From assembly GCF_024642105.1 (NCBI RefSeq), contig NZ_JAHEBT010000003.1:1-64000 (forward strand): a stretch of 64,000 nucleotides of DNA, written 5' to 3'. The notes beneath the pieces were generated by a model. The model was not told the DNA's origin and searched no databases. It saw only the letters and a list, made by a program, of their open reading frames with translations. The stretch is from Flavobacterium sp. GTDB taxonomy: Bacteria > Bacteroidota > Bacteroidia > Flavobacteriales > Flavobacteriaceae. The translations under genes were made by a program, and so were the position numbers. Position 1 is the stretch's first letter. Each line of letters begins with the position of its first letter. This document shows, in pieces, positions 25,509 through 33,083 of this stretch.

Positions 25509-26234
25509 TTATAGCATTTTTCTCGCTTTCTCTAAATCTTCTGGAGTATCGATTCCGATACCAACATGGGTGGTTTCTACCATTTTAATACGTTTACCAA
25601 ACTCTAAATAGCGTAATTGTTCTAATTTTTCAGACGCTTCCAAGGATTTCATTGGCAAACTATAAAAATCCAATAAGGCTTGTTTTCTGAAGGCATAAAT
25701 TCCGATATGTTGAAAATAATGCACTCCTACATTCTTCTCCCTTGGATAGGGAATTACCGAACGGGAAAAATACAAGGCAAAACCATTTTGTGCTACCACT
25801 ACTTTGACATTATTCGGATTATTGATATCTTCTTCATTGGTAATTTCACGCATTACTGAGGCTAAATCAACTTGTCTAGCCGAATCGTTTTTAAAGACAT
25901 CAATTACTTTTTGTAAAGGATCTACATCAATAAAAGGTTCGTCTCCTTGTACATTTACTACAATATCAACATCTAAGTTTTGCACCGCTTCAGCAATTCG
26001 ATCACTCCCTGACTCGTGTTCTTTGATACTCTTGATAGCCTTACCTCCATTGGAAATAATTTCTTCAAAAATAATATCTGAGTCTGTAACCACAAAAACA
26101 TCATCAAACAACTTGGTATTGATTGCGGCTTCATAGGTTCTTAAAATCACTGTTTTTCCTCCCAAATCTTGCATTAATTTGGCTGGAAATCGTGTTGAAG
26201 CGTAACGTGCGGGTATAACGGCTATTATTTTCAT
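25509..26234 (-). CDS. kdsB: 3-deoxy-manno-octulosonate cytidylyltransferase
   Basis: A 241-residue CMP-Kdo synthetase, which activates Kdo for lipopolysaccharide core assembly. It starts [21 protein letters not shown], the sugar-nucleotidyltransferase signature, followed by [37 protein letters not shown] (metal and CTP binding) and [13 protein letters not shown]. The C-terminus [13 protein letters not shown] is typical. A TAAATTTG box lies upstream at 26279-26272. Confidence 0.96.
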   Translation of the reverse strand: MKIIAVIPARYASTRFPAKLMQDLGGKTVILRTYEAAINTKLFDDVFVVTDSDIIFEEIISNGGKAIKSIKEHESGSDRIAEAVQNLDVDIVVNVQGDEPFIDVDPLQKVIDVFKNDSARQVDLASVMREITNEEDINNPNNVKVVVAQNGFALYFSRSVIPYPREKNVGVHYFQHIGIYAFRKQALLDFYSLPMKSLEASEKLEQLRYLEFGKRIKMVETTHVGIGIDTPEDLEKARKML

Positions 26235-26309
26235 TTGTTTTATTAAAAATTAGTAGTATCCAATTCTGATACAAATTTAATTTAATTTTTGGGTTTAGTA
26301 CTTCACTAT

Positions 26310-27731
26310 TTAATCCACAAAACTTTCGTCTTTAAAACCTATCAAATATAATTTATTTTTAGCTCTTGTCATGGCGGTATACAACCACCGAATATAATCA
26401 CTATTGATTCCGTCAGGCAAATAGGGTTGCTCAATAAAAACCGTATTCCACTGCCCTCCTTGCGATTTGTGACAAGTTATTGCATAGGAGAATTTAACCT
26501 GCAAGGCATTAAAATAATCGTTATTTTTTACTTTTTGAAATTGCTTGTATTTGGTTTCGCCTTCGTAATCTTTTAGCACTTCTTGGTACAAACGATTCGA
26601 CTCTTCATAAGTCAAAGAAGGTGATTCGCTCTTGATCGTATCCAAAAGCAAAACCGTTTCCAAAGGCTTTTGATTAGGATAATCCACCATTCGGATTTTT
26701 ACTTTGGCAAACTTAAAACTATACAATTCCTGAATACTGAATATTTCCAACACTTCAATAATATCACCATTGGCAATAAAACCAGCTTCGTCAGCATCTT
26801 TTAACCAAAAGTAATTGTTCTTTACCACCATCAAAAAATCTCCCGTTGACAATTCGCTTTCTCGGTCTAAAATTCGAGTTCTAATTTGTTCGTTGTATTG
26901 ATTGGCTCTTTTATTCGAACGAACAATGAAAGCGGTATCTTCAATACTGTAATTACTATAAGCTGAATGAATTGCATCTTGAATATCGTAACCGTCTACT
27001 AAACGAACAATATCTTTGAACTTACGTACATCAAATTGAAATTCGTTAATAAAACTATCTTTTAATAATTCGCGAAGTTCAGTTGCATTAAATAAAATCC
27101 CTGAACTTTCTTCCTGACGCATCACTTCGTCTAATTCAATAGATTCAATTTCTTTGTCATAATGCACTGCCAAAGTATGGGTATCCAAAGCTGGACTGAT
27201 GTCCAAATTCACTGGTGGCAACTGTGCCGTATCGCCTAAAAGAATCATTTTACAGTTGGTTCCTGAATATACATACGAAATCAAATCGTCTAATAAAGAG
27301 CCGTTTTCATATAATTTTGAATCTGAATTAGCGTCTGAAATCATGGAAGCCTCATCAACAATGAAAATGGTATTTTTATGTTTATTAGGTTGCAAAGTAA
27401 ACGAAACGCCTCCGCCTGAAGATTTCTTGGGAAAATAGATTTTTTTATGAATGGTAAAAGCGGGTTTATTCGAATAATTGGCAATTACCTTAGCTGCACG
27501 ACCTGTTGGCGCAAGCAATACATATTTTTTATTAATCTCAATTAAGTTATTGACAATCGTTGAAATGACCGTAGTTTTTCCTGTTCCTGCATATCCTTTC
27601 AACACAAAAATGGTGTTGTTTTCCATTTCGGTTAAGAAAATAGCAATCTTTTGAAAAAAAATATCCTGTTTGTAAGTGGGTTCAAACGGAAATTTTTTCT
27701 TTAAAAGACTGTAAAACAGAGAGGAGTTCAT
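26310..27731 (-). CDS. RecD-like superfamily 1 DNA helicase
   Basis: The start is taken as ATG 27731 (MNSSLFYSLLKKKFPFEP), 473 residues; the 20 codons upstream look untranslated. Motif I is LKGYAGTGKTTVI (about 44-56), motif II FIVDEASMI, motif III MILLGDTAQLPPV, then the C-terminal UvrD-type motifs SYAITCHKSQGGQWNTVFIE and YTAMTRAKNKLYLIG. It is an ATP-driven 5'-3' helicase-type protein, without RecB or RecC partners here. A shared repeat-rich region separates it from the divergent DUF3822 gene. Confidence 0.9.
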   Translation of the reverse strand: MNSSLFYSLLKKKFPFEPTYKQDIFFQKIAIFLTEMENNTIFVLKGYAGTGKTTVISTIVNNLIEINKKYVLLAPTGRAAKVIANYSNKPAFTIHKKIYFPKKSSGGGVSFTLQPNKHKNTIFIVDEASMISDANSDSKLYENGSLLDDLISYVYSGTNCKMILLGDTAQLPPVNLDISPALDTHTLAVHYDKEIESIELDEVMRQEESSGILFNATELRELLKDSFINEFQFDVRKFKDIVRLVDGYDIQDAIHSAYSNYSIEDTAFIVRSNKRANQYNEQIRTRILDRESELSTGDFLMVVKNNYFWLKDADEAGFIANGDIIEVLEIFSIQELYSFKFAKVKIRMVDYPNQKPLETVLLLDTIKSESPSLTYEESNRLYQEVLKDYEGETKYKQFQKVKNNDYFNALQVKFSYAITCHKSQGGQWNTVFIEQPYLPDGINSDYIRWLYTAMTRAKNKLYLIGFKDESFVD

Positions 27732-27777
27732 TATGACTAATTTGACTGCAAAGTAAGCAATTGGAATGACAAAAATC

Positions 27778-27883
27778 AATCGCAATTTCAAAAATCAAGT
27801 TCAATTTCAAAAATCAACTTAAGTTTAACATTGCGATTCATTTTGACATTGAATATTGAAATTGCCATTGAAGTTGATTTTTG
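27778..27883. repeat. Direct and inverted CAATTTCAAAAATCAA repeats
   Basis: Two tandem 19-nt copies (27783-27801 and 27802-27820) differ by one base. The 13-nt CAAAAATCAACTT at 27808-27820 has an exact inverted partner at 27871-27883, and AATCGCAA at 27778-27785 pairs with 27831-27838. It is a low-complexity inverted-repeat block between divergent genes. Confidence 0.7.
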
Positions 27884-27904
27884 CTATTGTTATTCGTATG
27901 TTTG
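27874..27904 (+). promoter_or_regulatory. Bacteroidota-type promoter of the DUF3822 gene
   Basis: TTG at 27874-27876, 20-nt spacer, TATGTTTG at 27897-27904, ATG 20 nt later. The TTG lies within the right arm of the neighbouring inverted repeat. Confidence 0.7.
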
Positions 27905-27924
27905 CATTGTTGAAATAAAAACGT

Positions 27925-28737
27925 ATGAACACAAACATCACCGAAAAGAAGTATAAAAAATTGTCTATTCAAGTTGCCTTGAACGGACTTTCTTTTTGTT
28001 GTTTTGATACGCTTAACAACACCATTACTTCTTTTAACGAAGTGCGTTTTGACACTTTTCACAAAGCTACCAAAACCGAAGATTTGTTTGCCGATGCGTT
28101 TAGTGATTTTCCAGAATTAAAGGAGTCATACGATGAAATTCTAATAATTCACAATAACAATTTATCCACATTTGTTCCTGAACCGTTGTTTGATGAAAAC
28201 TTTTTAGGAAGCTATTTACAATACAATACCAAAGTTTTTGAAACTGATTTTTTTGCTTTTGACGAAATTGCCAATTGCCAAATGAACACCGTTTACATTC
28301 CGTATGTAAATATCAATAACTTTTTTATTGACCAATTTGGCACTTTTGATTACAAGCATGCCAATACTATTTTGGTTTCCAAATTATTGATTGCGTCCAA
28401 AAACAATCCAGAGAAAAAGATGTTTGTACACATCAATTCAGGGCATTTTGAAATTATCGTGGTGCAAAACCAAAAACTAGTATTGTTCAATTCGTTTGAC
28501 TATACTACTCCTGAAGATTTCTTGTATTACATTTTGTTTACAGCAGAACAATTGGGTTTAAATCCAGAACAATTCCCTTTAGAATTAATTGGAAAAATCG
28601 ATGCCGAAAGTGAGTATTACCAATTAGCCTACAAATACATTCGCAATGTATCATTACTAGATGTAAGCGATTTACAAGCTAAAAACAATTTTTCAGAAGC
28701 GGATAACAGAACCCATTTTATACTTTTCAATTCATGA
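27925..28737 (+). CDS. DUF3822 family protein
   Basis: A 270-residue protein of the Bacteroidota-specific DUF3822 family. It has an actin/pilM-like look: KKLSIQVALNGLSFCCFDTLNNTI at the start, YNTKVFETDFFAFDEIANCQMNTVYIPYVNINNFFIDQFGTF in the middle, FVHINSGHFEIIVVQNQKLVLFNSFDY (about 172-198), then PLELIGKIDAESEYYQLAYKYI. That layout recalls PilM-like proteins of the actin fold, but the function is unknown. Its stop overlaps the start of rsmD by 4 nt, indicating coupled expression. Confidence 0.85.
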   Translation: MNTNITEKKYKKLSIQVALNGLSFCCFDTLNNTITSFNEVRFDTFHKATKTEDLFADAFSDFPELKESYDEILIIHNNNLSTFVPEPLFDENFLGSYLQYNTKVFETDFFAFDEIANCQMNTVYIPYVNINNFFIDQFGTFDYKHANTILVSKLLIASKNNPEKKMFVHINSGHFEIIVVQNQKLVLFNSFDYTTPEDFLYYILFTAEQLGLNPEQFPLELIGKIDAESEYYQLAYKYIRNVSLLDVSDLQAKNNFSEADNRTHFILFNS

Positions 28738-29294
28738 GAATTATTTCAGGCAAATACAAAGGCCGACGCATATTTCCTCCTAAAAACCTTCCTGTACGTC
28801 CTACAACTGATATGAGTAAAGAAGCATTATTCAATGTTTTGAATAATCATTTTAGCTTTGAAGGACTTAAAGTATTGGACTTATTCTCGGGAACAGGGAA
28901 CATTAGCTTCGAATTTGCTTCCAGAGGTAGTTCGCCAATTACTTCAGTAGATGGAGATTTTGGTTGTGTAAAATTCATCAAACAAATCGCTGCTGAATTT
29001 GACTTTAATATTGCTGCTACCAAAAGTGATGTTTTTGCTTTCCTTGAAAAAAACAAAACGACTTACGACATCATTTTTGCCGATCCTCCTTACGGTTTAG
29101 ACCAAAAAACATTTGAAAAAGCAGTTAGCTTAGTTTTTGAAAAAGGACTTTTAGAAGAAGAAGGAATGTTAATTATTGAACATTCCAAATACACTAAAAT
29201 GGAACATTTACCTCATTTTTCTTTTCAAAAAAGTTACGGTGGATCTTTTTTTAGTTTTTTTGAAATAGCATCTTCTGAAGAGAAAGAAGAGTAG
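28734..29294 (+). CDS. rsmD: 16S rRNA (guanine-N2)-methyltransferase RsmD
   Basis: A 186-residue SAM-dependent methyltransferase that modifies 16S rRNA at G966. It starts MRIISGKYKGRRIFPPKNLPVRPTTDMSKEALFN, a hallmark of RsmD. The SAM site is VLDLFSGTGNISFEFASRG (about 43-61) and the catalytic motif IIFADPPYGLDQ (DPPY, about 117-128). ATGA overlap with DUF3822 upstream. Length is normal. Confidence 0.95.
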   Translation: MRIISGKYKGRRIFPPKNLPVRPTTDMSKEALFNVLNNHFSFEGLKVLDLFSGTGNISFEFASRGSSPITSVDGDFGCVKFIKQIAAEFDFNIAATKSDVFAFLEKNKTTYDIIFADPPYGLDQKTFEKAVSLVFEKGLLEEEGMLIIEHSKYTKMEHLPHFSFQKSYGGSFFSFFEIASSEEKEE

Positions 29295-29330
29295 TTGTAT
29301 TTTTAAAATAGCTTTATTCTATTTAATCCA

Positions 29331-29494
29331 ATCCCGTTAGGGATTTCATCTCGGTAAAACCTAATAAAGTAAAATGTAAAGTCCCTTTAGGGATGATATA
29401 TTTTAATCTAATCCTGAAGTAAAATAGCGTCCCTACAGGACTTTTATTCTTGTAGTCTTTTTTTTAATTACCTAAATCTAACTCCTAACGGAGT
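29331..29494. repeat. Four evenly spaced TCCCNTTAGGGA-type palindromes
   Basis: Palindromes at 29331-29344 (ATCCCGTTAGGGAT), 29382-29393 (TCCCTTTAGGGA), 29429-29441 (GTCCCTACAGGAC) and 29481-29494 (ACTCCTAACGGAGT) recur about every 50 nt between rsmD and rnpB. The intervening sequence is AT-rich and partly repeated. They look like REP-type dispersed palindromic elements; no transposase is nearby. Confidence 0.65.
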
Positions 29495-29542
29495 AATAAA
29501 TCTCTTTAACTTAAAAACAACTATAGTTTGTGGAGAAAAAAA

Positions 29543-29859
29543 GCAGACCTATAAGCCGGATTCTGTCTCCGAGAAACGGAGCCTTATCATTTATCTAGAA
29601 CTTACATTACTGCAAGCCTCAAGCTATCTACCCTTCAACAACGGACGAGAAGCCCTTAAATGCTGATATACTTGATATTTCACCACATAGAGTTTACCTG
29701 GTTTCACTACAGCATTACCTGTACATACTTTCTGTTGCACTTGTCCTAATCCATCTCGAAAAATCGAGACGAACCGACGGGTGTTACCCGCTATGCTTCT
29801 CTATGGTGTCCGGACTTTCCTCCCTCCTAATGAATCAGGACGGCGATAAGGCGGTCTGC
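29543..29859 (-). ncRNA. rnpB: RNase P RNA
   Basis: On the minus strand the transcript opens with GCAGACC, which pairs with GGTCTGC at its 3' end (helix P1). The conserved core AGGAGGGAGGAAAGTCCGG begins about 30 nt in, and the 3' conserved block AGAATCCGGCTTATAGGTC closes it. ACAGAAA and the T-rich terminator (T7 after GGTCTGC) are also present. About 317 nt, a slightly compact type A RNA. It is the catalytic subunit of RNase P, which matures tRNA 5' ends. Ends are estimated from P1 and the upstream -7 box. Confidence 0.95.
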
Positions 29860-29863
29860 AGTG

Positions 29864-29871
29864 CAAATTTA
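29864..29871 (-). promoter_or_regulatory. -7 box of rnpB
   Basis: CAAATTTA on the plus strand reads TAAATTTG on the minus strand, ending 5 nt before the P1 helix of RNase P RNA. That spacing is right for a start at the first base of P1. No clear TTG at -33. Confidence 0.7.
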
Positions 29872-29984
29872 CAACTTTATTTACGGGAAATCATAATTGA
29901 TTTTTTTCTTTAACAAGACTTTTACAAATCCTTAAAAATAAAAGAGTTAACTTTATGATACACACATTTTAAACGCAATATACC

Positions 29985-30275
29985 ATGGAACGAATGTATC
30001 ATTATGCCACCATTGCTGAGGCACTTACCGAATTAAATGCTAAAGGTTTTACTCATGATTTTAATCTTCATACAGAAGATATCAAAGAAAATCCGTATCG
30101 TTATACTATTGAACATATTTATCGTTATGAAGGAGATACAAATCCTGATGAAGAAGCAGTGGTATATGGTCTTAAATCCGATATAGGAAAAAAAGGCGTT
30201 TTTGTAGCTTCTTATGGAAGTGATTTAGATACTGATCTTGCAATTGCCTTTAATTCTATGCGATTAAAACCGTAA
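29985..30275 (+). CDS. Small conserved Bacteroidota protein, function unknown
   Basis: A 96-residue protein with the layout seen in a common Bacteroidota family: YHYATIAEALTELNAKGFTHDFNL near the start, then EHIYRYEGDTNPDEEAVVYGLKSD and KGVFVASYG. Relatives often bear the label phosphoribosylpyrophosphate synthetase, but it has no PRPP-binding motif and is far too short, so that name should be ignored. No signal peptide or membrane segment. It sits alone between rnpB and dnaX. Confidence 0.75.
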   Translation: MERMYHYATIAEALTELNAKGFTHDFNLHTEDIKENPYRYTIEHIYRYEGDTNPDEEAVVYGLKSDIGKKGVFVASYGSDLDTDLAIAFNSMRLKP

Positions 30276-30327
30276 ATGTATTGTTAGTAAATTGGGGATA
30301 AGTCATCGGGGATTTGTAGAAAAGCTG

Positions 30328-30358
30328 TTGCTTTTTGAAATTTCATATCCTATATTTG
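30328..30358 (+). promoter_or_regulatory. Bacteroidota-type promoter of dnaX
   Basis: TTG at 30328-30330, 20-nt spacer, TATATTTG at 30351-30358. The start site near 30365 shows that translation begins at ATG 30377, not at the in-frame ATG at 30335. Confidence 0.75.
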
Positions 30359-30376
30359 CTTTCTAATACATTTTCA

Positions 30377-31462
30377 ATGGAGCAATTTATAGTATCGGCA
30401 CGCAAATACCGTCCGCAAACATTTAAAGATGTTGTGGGACAAAAGGCCATTACCAATACCTTGTTGAATGCCATTGAAAACAATCACTTAGCCTCTGCCC
30501 TTTTATTTACAGGACCTCGTGGTGTAGGGAAAACTACCTGTGCGCGTATTTTGGCACGAAAAATCAACCAACCTGGTTATGATGATCCAAATGAAGATTT
30601 TGCCTTCAATGTATTTGAATTGGATGCTGCTTCAAACAACTCAGTAGATGACATTCGAAACTTGATTGACCAAGTGCGTATACCCCCACAAACAGGACAA
30701 TACAAAGTCTACATTATTGATGAGGTGCACATGTTGTCTTCTGCCGCTTTTAATGCATTTTTAAAAACATTAGAAGAGCCGCCAAAACACGCTATTTTCA
30801 TTTTGGCTACGACCGAAAAACATAAAATCATTCCGACAATTTTATCGCGTTGTCAAATATTTGATTTCAAAAGAATTACCGTTAAAGATGCTAAAGAACA
30901 TTTAGCGGATGTAGCCACTAGTCAAGGAGTACAATTTGAAGACGATGCCTTGCATATCATAGCTCAAAAGGCTGATGGTGCAATGCGTGACGCTCTGTCT
31001 ATTTTTGACCGAGTAGTTTCTTTTTGTGGAACCAATTTGACTCGTCAAGCGGTAACCGAGAATTTGAATGTTTTAGATTATGAAACCTACATCAATGTAA
31101 CCGATTTAATTTTGGAAAACAAAATCCCAGAATTATTAATAGCTTTCAATGAAATCTTAGCCAAAGGATTTGACGCACATCATTTTGTGGCTGGATTGGC
31201 TTCGCATTTTAGAGATCTATTGGTTTCTAAAAATCCTGCTACTTTATCTTTGTTAGAAGTTGGAGAACAAGCTCAGCAGATGTATGCTGTTCAAGCTCAA
31301 AAATGTGATGCCAATTTCTTGTTGAAAGGAATTGAAATTGCCAATGATTGTGATTTGAAATACAAAGTCAGTCAAAATCAACGACTACTTGTAGAACTTT
31401 GCTTAATGCAATTGGCCTCCATCACTTTCGATGGAGAAAAAAAAAAGTTGAGCAATTTATAA
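30377..31462 (+). CDS. dnaX: DNA polymerase III gamma/tau subunit, 5' part (short form ends at the frame break)
   Basis: Start MEQFIVSARKYRPQTFKDVVGQ at 30377. Clamp-loader ATPase: Walker A FTGPRGVGKTTCAR (about 44-57), Walker B VYIIDEVHML, sensor 1 ATTEKHKIIPTILSRC with the Arg finger SRC, and sensor 2 GAMRDALSIFD. The four-Cys zinc module found in E. coli DnaX is absent; the region reads KINQPGYDDPNEDFAFNVFEL. Domain III follows to about residue 350. The frame then runs through A10 (31437-31446) and meets TAA at 31460, giving a 361-residue gamma-like form lacking the tau tail. Either a programmed slip joins it to the next frame or the base string is off by one. Confidence 0.92.
   Translation: MEQFIVSARKYRPQTFKDVVGQKAITNTLLNAIENNHLASALLFTGPRGVGKTTCARILARKINQPGYDDPNEDFAFNVFELDAASNNSVDDIRNLIDQVRIPPQTGQYKVYIIDEVHMLSSAAFNAFLKTLEEPPKHAIFILATTEKHKIIPTILSRCQIFDFKRITVKDAKEHLADVATSQGVQFEDDALHIIAQKADGAMRDALSIFDRVVSFCGTNLTRQAVTENLNVLDYETYINVTDLILENKIPELLIAFNEILAKGFDAHHFVAGLASHFRDLLVSKNPATLSLLEVGEQAQQMYAVQAQKCDANFLLKGIEIANDCDLKYKVSQNQRLLVELCLMQLASITFDGEKKKLSNL
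31417..31446 (+). promoter_or_regulatory. Hairpin plus A10 slippage site within dnaX
   Basis: A perfect 7-bp hairpin, CTCCATC (31417-31423), ACTTTC loop, GATGGAG (31430-31436), is followed with no gap by ten A residues and a G. The layout matches intrinsic-terminator-like stem-loops next to a homopolymer that promote transcriptional slippage. The A10-G also contains A AAA AAG, the dnaX -1 ribosomal slip heptamer of E. coli. The tau frame opens exactly here. Confidence 0.6.
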
Positions 31463-32142
31463 TTTCGCCCACTTATTTTAAAAATTCAGGTTATTCTATA
31501 GTTGAAGTAGTTAAAAGTGTCGAAACTACAGAAAAAGTTGGCGTTGCTGTTCCAGAAAATACGACTGTTTCTCTCCAAGAAATTGAAGAAATAAAATCTG
31601 CTTCGGTCATTGAAACCCCTATAACTGTTAGTGAACCAATAGTTGAGGTAGCCCAACCTAGTATCGCAAAAGAATCCGAACCTAAAGTTTCTGCACTTTC
31701 ATTATCCAGTATTCGTGCTAAAAAAGCATTAGAGGAAAATTCCAAAACTTTTGTAAAAGAGACGCTTCATTTACCAACAGAACCATTTACAGAAACTGAA
31801 ATGTTATTGCAATGGAATAAATATGCGCAGCGTTTGGGTGACAAAGGATACAAAATCATGGAATCCTTATTGCTAATTAATGATCCAGTTTTGAATGGAA
31901 CTCATATCACCATTGAATTACCTAACGAAGGTTCAAAATTGGATTTTGAAAGCGAAAAATTAGGATTATTAGGCTATTTGAAAGGACATTTACACAACCA
32001 CGATATTACTATAGAAGTGATTGTAAATGAAAGTTTCGAAAGCAAACGCAGCTTTAATGATCAAGATCGTTACAACCGTTTACATCAAATTAATCCGAAT
32101 ATTGAATTATTAAAAACAACATTCGGATTGGATATTACTTAA
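31438..32142 (+). CDS. dnaX: DnaX tau-specific C-terminal part, in the -1 frame
   Basis: This frame continues dnaX after the A10 run: KKKVEQFIISPTYFKNSG if the slip is at A10, or KKKLSNFIISPTYF if one T is missing at 31457-31459. A variable, Glu/Ser/Val-rich linker (about 31500-31780) leads to a conserved globular tail (EPFTETEMLLQWNKYAQRLGDKGYKIMESLL and a LHNHDITIEVIVNE segment) ending LKTTFGLDIT at 32142. In other bacteria the tau tail contacts the polymerase alpha subunit and DnaB helicase. It has no start codon of its own near the junction, so it must be made by frameshifting or slippage, or the break is an artefact. Confidence 0.8.
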   Translation, partial: KKKVEQFIISPTYFKNSGYSIVEVVKSVETTEKVGVAVPENTTVSLQEIEEIKSASVIETPITVSEPIVEVAQPSIAKESEPKVSALSLSSIRAKKALEENSKTFVKETLHLPTEPFTETEMLLQWNKYAQRLGDKGYKIMESLLLINDPVLNGTHITIELPNEGSKLDFESEKLGLLGYLKGHLHNHDITIEVIVNESFESKRSFNDQDRYNRLHQINPNIELLKTTFGLDIT

Positions 32143-32151
32143 TATTTTGTG

Positions 32152-33045
32152 CTAGATTTTCCCGTAGTACATGGCTTTCACAATTCCATCTGCCAAACCA
32201 ATTTTAGGAACATAAATATTTCTAGCTCCACTCCATTTCATGGCATTCAAATAAATTCGTGTTGCAGGAAGAATTACATCCGCACGGTCTGAGTTCAGTC
32301 CTAATTCCGAAATGCGTTGTTCATACGTTAACGAATTCAAAAAGGCATATTGGGAATTAATATAAATATACGACAAGGGTTTTTCTTGGGCTTTTCCGGA
32401 CAACTTGAATAATTTATTAATATTTCCTCCAGAACCAATTAACGTAACTTCATCGTATTCTTCAGTATTGGTTCGAATCCATTTTTCAATTTCATCCCAA
32501 ACTACTTCGTGAACCATATTATTTAATAAACGAACGGTTCCCGCTTTGAAAGATCGAGAAGCAATCATTTTTCCATTAGAGAACAATGTAAACTCGGTAC
32601 TACCACCACCAACATCAACAAAAAGATAGGTTTGATCTGTTTTTAACAAATGATGTAAATCAGTAGAAGCTATAATTGCCGCTTCTTTTTTACCGTCAAT
32701 AATCTCAATTTTCACCCCTGCTTTTTTCTTGATAATTTCAGTAACTTCTTTTCCATTATACGCTTCACGCATTGCTGAGGTTGCAAAGGCTTTGTACTGC
32801 TCTACTTTGTGTACTTTCATCAATAAACTGAATGCTTTCATAGCATCGCACATTCTATCAATATTTTCTTCTGAAATGGCTCCAACTGTAAATGCATCTT
32901 GCCCCAAACGAATTGGCACACGAACTAAGGAACTTTTACTAAATTGAGTTTCTTTACCGTCTTGTTCAACAATATTAGCAATAAGCAATCTCATGGCATT
33001 AGATCCAATATCGATAGCAGCGTATTTTTTTATTTTTAACATCAA
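32152..33045 (-). CDS. ppx: Exopolyphosphatase / Ppx-GppA family phosphatase
   Basis: A 297-residue actin-fold phosphatase that removes terminal phosphate from polyphosphate, or the 5' phosphate of pppGpp. Phosphate 1 motif: KYAAIDIGSNAMRLLIANI (about 6-24); phosphate 2: YLFVDVGGGSTEFTLFSNGK (about 139-158); adenosine-type segment: VTLIGSGGNINKLFKL. It is the short two-domain form without the C-terminal HD-like domain. It lies 38 nt downstream of ppk1, so synthesis and breakdown genes for polyphosphate are linked. Confidence 0.93.
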   Translation of the reverse strand: MMLKIKKYAAIDIGSNAMRLLIANIVEQDGKETQFSKSSLVRVPIRLGQDAFTVGAISEENIDRMCDAMKAFSLLMKVHKVEQYKAFATSAMREAYNGKEVTEIIKKKAGVKIEIIDGKKEAAIIASTDLHHLLKTDQTYLFVDVGGGSTEFTLFSNGKMIASRSFKAGTVRLLNNMVHEVVWDEIEKWIRTNTEEYDEVTLIGSGGNINKLFKLSGKAQEKPLSYIYINSQYAFLNSLTYEQRISELGLNSDRADVILPATRIYLNAMKWSGARNIYVPKIGLADGIVKAMYYGKI

Positions 33046-33083
33046 AAATGATTCTGTGGGTCAATTAATTTTAGTTTCAGAAA

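Noticed and set aside
29985..30275. Phosphoribosylpyrophosphate synthetase
   Set aside because: A name often carried by this family, but at 96 residues without a PRPP loop it cannot be that enzyme.
30335..30376. Upstream in-frame ATG for dnaX
   Set aside because: It overlaps the TATATTTG promoter box; conserved sequence starts with MEQFIVSARKYRP at 30377.
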